Shown here in pieces: positions 13,401-22,400 of a stretch of DNA of 64,000 nt. How positions within the stretch are numbered: the first letter of the stretch is position 1; every line of letters starts with the position of its first letter. Source of the stretch: Ischnura elegans. Its lineage: Eukaryota; Arthropoda; Insecta; Odonata; Coenagrionidae. The stretch lies in NCBI RefSeq assembly GCF_921293095.1, contig NC_060246.1:11116001-11180000 (forward strand), read 5' to 3'. Both the position numbers and the translations under genes were made by a program. The notes below the pieces were generated by a model, which saw nothing but the letters and a program-made list of their open reading frames with translations, was not told the DNA's origin and ran no database searches.

Positions 13401-16400
13401 CTCTGATAAGTTTCTGCTACTGCCAGGACTTGAACCCAGGCCCACAGGGTGTAAAGCCTTTGTGATGTATTAGCAAAATTTTGCTCCCTGTTAATGGGAT
13501 TAATTTGGATGACTATCCTCAGATATCTCATTTCTTCAATCCCCAATCTTTGTTTGTTCGCAGGCGGTTAAACGGATTTCCTGAAAACTGCTTTTAATGA
13601 GAATATTTTCGAAAATTAGCTTCTCTGCGAGCATTTAGTATCACCATTGCAACATTTCTCCTGGGTAACAGAAGTAATCTTAGCACCAGAAATGCTAGCA
13701 ATTCTACCATGTTATTCTACCATGGGAAACATTGTTCAGGAATGCAACGTTGTTTTTCTCAAGGTAACACGTCACCTGTGGTGTTGCTTGTGAGTAAATA
13801 AGATTTTTAGGCTTCATTTTCTTGCCCCCAAATGAGTAATTGAATCCAGGAAACATATATCTGATACGACTGAAAAGGATTTCATGCTCTTTTACCGTAA
13901 AGGCACACATATGAGACTTTTTCTGGATCCGGTTCTGGTTCAAATCAGAACTATACAAGTGTATGACTAAGGGTTTTAAAAATAATGAGCAAGAGTTATC
14001 CTGAAAACTATACTTCTCCTCAATACCAACTCTTGATTTTACACACTTTGATTTTACACAGTGCCCATATTTCGGTCCCTCCAACTGCGTAAAATCAAAG
14101 TTTTACTGTATTTGGTGGCCATCCTCAACCACGAAGGCATTTTGCATGTCATATGTTTTTGGTGCGGGTATAAAAAGGGGCTGCAGTGCGTGAACGGGGG
14201 TAGAAGAAGGGCAGAGGGAAAGCAGAAGACTGAGAGACAGGGGCAGACGGAGAGAGGCAAACGGAGAGATAGCAACGGAGGAAGGGGAGAGTGGAAGGGA
14301 GGGAGGCTGCTTGCTTGCTAAGCTGGCCACAGCTGGTTGGAAGGTAACTGCTTAAACATCCATTGTGGGAGGACGGCACTCATGGATGGAGGTTGGAGAC
14401 CTTCATTCATTCCTGAGCAACGTCAACGAGTACCAAGGACTGCGACAGGAGCGAGGATCCTGTGATGAGCTGCTTCTCACCTTAATTAAGTCCTCACGAA
14501 TCTCCCCATTGCCGGAGATTGTCCTGATCCGTGCTCCCATCCCTCTTCATTTGACTGAATCCTCTCAAACACGAACGAGTCTACATTAAGGGTTAAATAG
14601 GGTAGTTTCCTTCATCAAAGAAAACGAAAGGTATTGATTGCGATTCGTTACCCACCATTAGTGTATTCATAATACAAATTATTTGGTTTTAGAAATCCCA
14701 GTTTAGACGAATGTTGATGGTAAATTTTAACCTCATTTTAAAAAAGCAAGATTGGTACCAATGCGATACCACTCCACGTGACGTCACAGGGACCTAGTTT
14801 CTATACGAGTAGATAGGAGTTTTACATCGTCTGAGATTACCAATGCATGCATGAGGCACAGATCTCAGGGAAACATGTCTTAATAATCACCTGTTAAAAC
14901 TGCCTACGGTCAGAAAGTTTCCTTCGTTTGATAAGATATTAAATGATAGAGGGGTCAGTAAATAAGTGTTAGTGTGGTATATATATTTAGTGAGTTTTTC
15001 TTCTCCTATGTTGTGAATCCACAACGTAAAGCCACAAATGTAAAAAAGTCTTGAATATAATTGCAAAAGGGGCTAATCACAGGAGAGTCGCCTCAACTTT
15101 TTACTTCAAAGATCTTTTTGGATCAAAGGTTGGTAAAAATTTATAAGCAAGATGACACAGAAGCTTACTCGGTGAGTCTCCAGGCTCCAAGACAAAGACA
15201 CTGGTGCTGGCCATGAGGACCCCATCGTCAGCTGCACCGTCTGTAGTGTAGGCATCACGAGAGGTGGCAAATGAAAGGGCCCGTGCTTGTGGTGCAGGCA
15301 GGGCCTCTAGTGCTTCTTCGTCTCCGCATCGTGGCTCCTGGCATGTACCTGAGGGCAAAAAGATGAACATTTGATCACTTTCATCCTCATCATTCTGTTT
15401 TCAGGAAAACTGCTGCATAATTACGTAACTGATCCTGGAGGGATCATTTAAAAAATTATTCCAGAACAGGATGAGAAATGCTGCTAAAATACAATTGCTA
15501 GGCAGTTTTCTCATGGCTGAGCTTAAAGCCACCGAGTGCATCCTCCACAGTCTACCGAAGTATAAAACTCTTTCTACAAGATATGGACAGGGAAATTATC
15601 CAGTTTCCACCCCATCCCCTTCCAGCCCACAGTCCTTCCCACTGGACTGAGGAAGACTTCCTTCACATTATTTGAGGGAAAAAAGGAAATCATACTTCAA
15701 ATACTAATGTTTAAAAGAGAAAAATCTTATGTACTATGGGGAAAAAAGTATCCCAACAGAGCTTGTGTCACCACTATCACTTTGCAGGAGAATGGATTCC
15801 CTACGGTATGTAATCCCTGGAACGAGACGAGGGAAATTCAAACATGTACGGTCTTTTTTCAGCCACCAAGGTCGTGACGGTAAACTTGCCTGCCTCACAC
15901 CATGGCTCGAGGAACATATTTCGTACTGCTCAGAAGTATGTGGGTGCATTCGATATCCTTAGCAGTAGTGCCTTGCTTTTTCCCGCTATCTCCCTCTAAC
16001 CCTCCTTTCCGTTCCTTCTTCGTACCTGAACTGTCACTCAATCTAAAATTCACTTAAAGCCCATCTCCACTTCCTCATTTTCTCGTCTCTAAAAATTGAC
16101 GGCATAAATATTCGCCAAATGCAATCTGCAAGACAGCAATGGCGAGGAGCGATTGTGAGCATCAGGAATAGGGTAGTTTCCTTCATCAAAGAAAACGAAA
16201 GGCATTGATTGCGATTCCTTACCCACCATTAGTGTATTCATAATACACAAATTATTTGGTTTTTGAAATACTGGTTTAGACGAATGGCAAGGGTCAAATT
16301 TTATCCTCATTTGAAAAAGGCCAGATTGGCGCCCATGCCATTCCACTCCACGTGACGTCACAGGGACCTAGTTTCTACTCGAGAGGATAGGAGTTATACA

Positions 16401-19400
16401 TCATCTGAGGTTACCAATGCATGCATGAGGCACAAAGCTCAGGGAAACATGTCTTAATAATCACCTATTAAAACTGGATAAGGTCGGAAAGTTTTCTTCG
16501 TTTGATAAGGTATTAATAAACCTTTTTTAAGCCAAGCGCTACCAGCCAGCAAGGTACTCAGCTACCCGCTAGCATCCTGCGTCCTATCAGCGCTCAGAGC
16601 CTCGATCAAGGTCACCTCACAAGGCGGGAGGGGGAACCAGAAATGCTCGCACGGACTTTTTCCCATCATTCATACTTAGCCGTCGCGTTTTCGCGCACTT
16701 GAAATTTTTCACTTTTCATTTAATCGCGAAAAATAGATATCGTCATTTAAAAATCTAAAAGCGTGAAATAAGTACTCCAGGAGTAATAATCTTTCGATTT
16801 AGGCAATAAAAAAATAATAGGAAACCACCCTATTACTCTATAAAGGTACCTATGAATAATCATCACTGTAAAAGGTTTTAGCATGACAATTGCGACTGAA
16901 AACATTTCTTCAATACATATGCACATGATTGCTACAAATTTAAATGAGGACACACAATTTTTCTAGGAAAATTCCATAAACTGTAAAAAAATTAACATTT
17001 TGTTTTTTCCTAGCCAGTGGCCAATACCCAAAAAATTATTTTCTGCAGTTTGATACATAACTTTCTTTTCAATTGCTTTGAAAACCAATTTTGTAAAATT
17101 AAAACAGTTCATGATATTTATTGCAGTCAAATTACTTTTGACAATATTTAAGGGTCAAATAAAATATCTAAATTAATGTGGATAAACCTTTACTATATTT
17201 CCGCTACTGTTAAGCCTGCCCCCAACAAGCCTACCACTTTTCCCTTCTCGCCTGCTCACAATGGTATCTCAAATCAAGATAGGAGCATATATATCCTTCT
17301 CAATCCAGCGAAAAAGGCGTTCTGGCCATGTGCTCATCAGTCCTTCCAGAAAAGCTAAAACTTCTTCAAAGTTAACTGCATCCAAATACATACATGGTCC
17401 ATAGAATCTACTCGTTGACTGTCTTGTTCATCTCAATAGAAAGCTTGCTATGGCCCGTAGTGATTTTTGTCGTTTCGTTGAGATATGCGAAGGAAAATTC
17501 AGAGGAGCATCCCCAATGTGCGCACATGATGCCGTCAAATGCGTCTCTATTCTATGCAGTTCATCGAAAATCATGCTTTGGGTTGCGGGAGACTCAGTGG
17601 TCGGTCACATATTTGGACTACGAAGGAAGGAATTTGCCTTGTTTGAATTTCCCTCACTGACCAAAGAATAACAACCCTCTGGAAAGGAAACCCACCATCC
17701 TTCAGAGCGATAATGGCTGCACAAACTTTGTTGGGATTCTTTTTTCCCCCATAGTACCTAACTTCTATAGGGTAATCTATTATACAACCATGGTTTTGCT
17801 GAACAGTTAACATCAGGCAAGCAATTTACAGAATATTCGTAAAATATTAAAACAAAACTTGGAGCACGTATGTGGTGGAAGGGCTCCATATTAATAATGA
17901 AAGACACTTTGTTCCTCCCTCAAATTTATAAAAGCTTCTATTTTATAACCGGATTTTGGCTATTACACCATTATCAAATACAGTGGGTTGTGTATGTTTT
18001 TGATAATGGTGTAATAGCCGAAACCGGTAATAAAATAGAAATTTTCATAAACTTGTGGAAGAAACGAAGTATATTTCATTATTAATTTGTAAAATATGTA
18101 GCAAAACCAAATAGATAGGAAGAGGGGAAGAGAGCTTCATGCTTCTAATAGTGAATCTCCCCTCCCCCACCCTCTCCTCCATCCCCTTATCTCCCCCTTC
18201 CACAACCCATGCTCCCAACCAATCAGGCTGTCACCCACTCCTTTTCCACTCCTCCTCCTTCGTATTACTATTTAAGGAATGCGCTCTTTAAATTGTTCAC
18301 CTGACGATGCTGAATGTTCGACGAAATCATGGTGGTGTGATAAATTATCCTGTGGGAGTTTACTAAGTTTTTTCTAGTTCATTCAACAGGAATAATAGAT
18401 TCCACAAAGTTATACCAAATATCATCTCATTAGGTAAATAGTAAAATTGAGAGTAAATGAAGAGAGCCGTATTATTTTCCAACAATATTCTGAGCTATAT
18501 CACTTTCAATATATGCATAATATCATCATGGATTGAAATTGTAAGACGAGAGGTATATATATATCATGGAACTTCTTTCAATTTATACTAAGGAAAACGT
18601 CTCTTCCATTAAAAGGCACAGGCAACTGCAAACAACAGGGAAAAATAGCAACAACAACGAAAGACTTGATCTTACCTTTGCACACAGCAATGTCACACTG
18701 GAAGTGAACCTCATTGCTGTCTGGAAACCTGAACATTGAGCGCAATGTGGCATCAGCAGCACCCAGTTTCTCATCATACTTGAACGGTGAGATTACACGG
18801 CTGAGGGGACAGCTGCAAAAAGATAGAAGTTCAATTATTAACTTAACTTTACCGCCGGAGTGGACAGGGTGGGAGTCTAAAAACACTCTTCCTGTTCCCC
18901 TGGAAATGTACCCATTTCTTCACATAAATCACCAGGGAAAATATTTTCTGGCCATGGCCTTGCGCACCATCAAATCCCTCAGTCAAAAAACTACCCATAT
19001 GCACACAATCAATTTACAAATAACAGTTTTTTTTTTAATTCTCACAATTTTTGATAGATCATTTGGTTACCGCCGGCGCTAAAATGAATGAATGTTACAT
19101 TCTTCCAACACCATGAGCCAAACACGACCCTTCTTCAATAAAAAAAGCTCATTCCTACCCTAATTTGCTCCAGACAGGCTCATTAGTTTCCATGAAATTT
19201 CATGAAGACTGAGAAATCCTTGCATACTGTGAAGATTTTCTTAATTCTGTCTTTAATAACAAGACAAGAGGCAGTTATATTGAGTGGAACGATTTTGTCA
19301 AATGAATCCTTCCAGCACACAGCTTGCTGAAAAGCTTCAATTTATGATACCTAGGGTTAGAGTACAATGATTATAATTCTATTTTTTATTTTCAATGATT

Positions 19401-22400
19401 ACATTGGGAGAACACATAAAGTACTAATGAATTAACTCATCAGATGGACAATAAAACTCTCAGACTTTCATTATCACAAATGCAACTCTGTGTGAATAAT
19501 GGTTATTTAACACAGTAGCAAAATTAATCCATACAGTACAATAGATTAAAGGACAACAACAAAATTGCTGCATTTCATGAAAGCTAAGAAAATGGTAGAC
19601 AAATAAAAGTTGTAATAAGGAATAACAAGGCATGGCTTACCCTTGGTGATTGATTAGAGGGAAACTGCTATTACTCTTGTTGAAGGCGAAACAGGACTTG
19701 ACTTGAATTCCATATGTTCCTAAAAAATCAATGATTACATTTAATTTTCATGGATTTTATCCAATTTTTTCACAAAATATTAAGAATGGCACTAAAAATA
19801 TGTTAACAACCCATAGAGAATACCTTGCACCAATAGATTTCTTTAGGTTGCTCAATGGTGAAACAATACGACCAATCATGTGACATTTGGATAAAATTAT
19901 GAACACCAAGGATGAATTTTGGCTTAGCCAGGATTCAAGCCCACATTACCTGGTTGCCAGTCAGGTTTGCTACCAGTTATGCCACCAAACCATCTTCTTC
20001 CACGGGAATCTCAGACTGCGCTTAGGACTATGACACAAAGATGGAGGCTGTGCTTACCAAGCCACCATCGGAGGAATTGTCACTATGTACAGTTTTCACA
20101 ATGGTTTTCCAAATCAATGCAATCCTTTGTAGTATTCTGATAAAATTGATGGCTCTTCCTTCATTAACACAGAAATGAAATTTAACATGACTGATAAAAG
20201 CTTGAATTTCCTTATGAGTGAGATTCAAATTTTATAAATTTGACCTTTTGGTCCACCAAATGGTGACCTAATCCCAAATCATGAATTTATTCTGGTGTAA
20301 ATATAATTAATATAATTCAAGATACATGACAGGAAATTTTGAGGAAATTGTCGTAAACTGCTCATTTAATCACGGCTATCGTGGGGGTTTGGAGGGCAAG
20401 TATGCAACCAACTCACGCAGGGTATTCACATTCAAGTACATAAAAGCATCTGCAGGGGCAGCGCAGGTGAAAGGTGATCAGGTAAGTGAGTGAAGGGCCA
20501 CTTCACCCACATTTTTAGAGAATACATACACAGGAATTTACACATACTGTATTTATCTGAATATAGTCCCCCCTTGTTTTCCAAAAGTGCCCGAGGTAAA
20601 AGTAAAGGGGGGACTATTTTCAAAACAATTTTTTGAATTTTTTCCCGAAACTCAAGCCTCAAAATTAGGGGGGGGGGGGACTATATTCAGAGGGGGAATA
20701 TATTTGGAGAAATACGGTAAATTTGAACATTCAGCAGTGGCGTAGCCAAGAATTTCGTTCAGGGGGGAGTCCAAAACCAGGGGGCGGCGGGGAATTTTTG
20801 AAAAACGGTGTACTAAGTATAAGGTTTTAAACTAATTTTAACACTTTTCATGATCGAAAAAACTTCACTTTTCATAGAAATATTTTGTAAATTCATGATT
20901 TTTTAAATATTTTGTTTTCTTTTACGAAGGAAAATGGTTGCCCCGGACCACCCCTTGGCTACGCCTCTGACATTCAGGAAAGTAAACTGGATAATTTAAA
21001 AAAAGTATTATGTCCTCATAGTTTTGCTGAAACTAGAATTGCAATGCCCCTGTGGGGCTCTGAAATGTCCATCTAACGGAGTAATCTTGGGAACCACTTT
21101 GCCACTCCACTTGAGAGATAGGCAAGAGAAGGGAAAGCAGGGTAAACAAGCAAACTAAGCCAAAAAACACCATTTGTCATTATAAAAGGATGTTTGCAGG
21201 TCTTTAATGGCTGAAAATACATATTCTTGAACTTGGGTTTGGGTCTTGAAGGATTTGGAGCTGTATACAATGGCACCCCATATGTTTCCAAGTTCATATC
21301 TTCTCTGATATGGTTAACTAAGGATAGACACAAATAGCCAATGAGAGGCAAGGCAAAAGCAAAAGGCTCTTGACCAGTTTTCAAATTGCAGGATCTTTGC
21401 TCTAACAGAGCTTTACCGTCCCACTGGGCTGCCCAATACAAAACATCAATTGAAAAAGAGTTTATGGAAGACTAGGTGAAGTACTCACCATCTGGTCGGG
21501 AGATATCGGCACGTAAAGTGTATGCCCTTCCATAAACAACTTCATGGACTCTTTTTCCTTTCTCTAGTAGTTTCAGAGAAACTAATGAAGTCTCATTCCT
21601 GAAAAAAATCAGCTGTGTACTAGCGTGTAAGAGCAATAAATTTAACCTAATACAAGACTGAGAAAAATACCAGGTCAATAAAATCCCGCAATTCCCAATA
21701 CACCCTAATTCTGCAGCATTCAAGTGAATTTAAAATGCTACAACCCATTTTGTGTCACCCAGAAGGAGAAAACCCAGTATCAACATAAGCCTGCTCTTAA
21801 CAAAAGACACCAAGGGGGGCCACCGCTCTGTATCACATCCGATGAATGGAGTGCTGTACTAGACGTGATCTCCACGAATCTCCCAGGCAGGGATCACAAG
21901 GTCTCTAAAAATCTCTGCCTCCAAGGATTTTCCAATTCTCAGTGAATTAAGAATGATTACACTTTAATTTGAGCAATTAAGAAGTTGAATAGTGAATTAC
22001 TTGGCATTCTTAAATCCAGCTTTCCCACATGTTATCACGTAAAACTTGTCATCTGTCAGTTCAAGCCTCTGGTGGATCCTCACAGCAATTGGAACCGATC
22101 GTTCTTCAGTTTTCTGCAAAAAAAGAAAAGAAAATATTAGCACAGTCAGTCAAAAGTGGCTGAGACGATGAAGGTAATTTTACTGGCACATACCATTGGA
22201 GATAAGTTTCAGTCAAAATACTATAAAAAGGAGGAGGGAATTTTAATGATCTCATGATGGAAGGACTTAACTGATTTAATATGGTTATATATTATCTCAG
22301 AGAAGTTTATCCAAATATATTTATGTATTTCAAGAAAAGGTGTGCATTAGTAATGAGAAGAGGTGCTATATGATGACATTATTATTATTCTGGAAACAGA

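Larger units (their letters stand above)
9313..14108. mobile_element. pogo/Tigger-like DNA transposon, invaded by other elements
   Basis: It starts CAGTAAAACTTCGATTTTAC and ends with its inverse, GTAAAATCAAAGTTTTACTG. TA dinucleotides flank both ends (9311-9312 and 14109-14110). These are the termini and target of pogo/Tigger-type Tc1/mariner elements. The motif CGATTTTACGCAG recurs as subterminal repeats near 11652, 11736, 11799 and 14035. I could not recover a transposase in 11650-14100. A second element sits at 9351-11643 and a SINE at about 13170-13480. The whole lies in the ZP intron 9120-15168. Confidence 0.7.
15349..18675 (-). other. ZP gene intron between exons F and G
   Basis: 3.3 kb. 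It contains the family A element (16171-16830) and the hairpin at 17889-18088, with pyrimidine-rich DNA at about 18150-18260. At 17390-17820 several frames are open on both strands but none is recognisable. Confidence 0.7.

Noticed and set aside
14103..14379. Ser/Pro/Leu-rich open frames at 14.1-14.4 kb
   Set aside because: Produced by the polypurine tract at 14188-14310.
17390..17820. Overlapping open frames on both strands suggesting a gene in a ZP intron
   Set aside because: No frame shows a known motif and three frames are open at once; could be an old repeat but nothing identifies it.
18302..18335. CTGACGA...GAAATCATGG as another hammerhead core
   Set aside because: The segment between CTGACGA and GAAA does not fold into a stem II and no inverted arm is present.
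19920..19996. Functional tRNA gene
   Set aside because: Boxes are present but the acceptor and anticodon stems do not pair well; treated as a SINE head.
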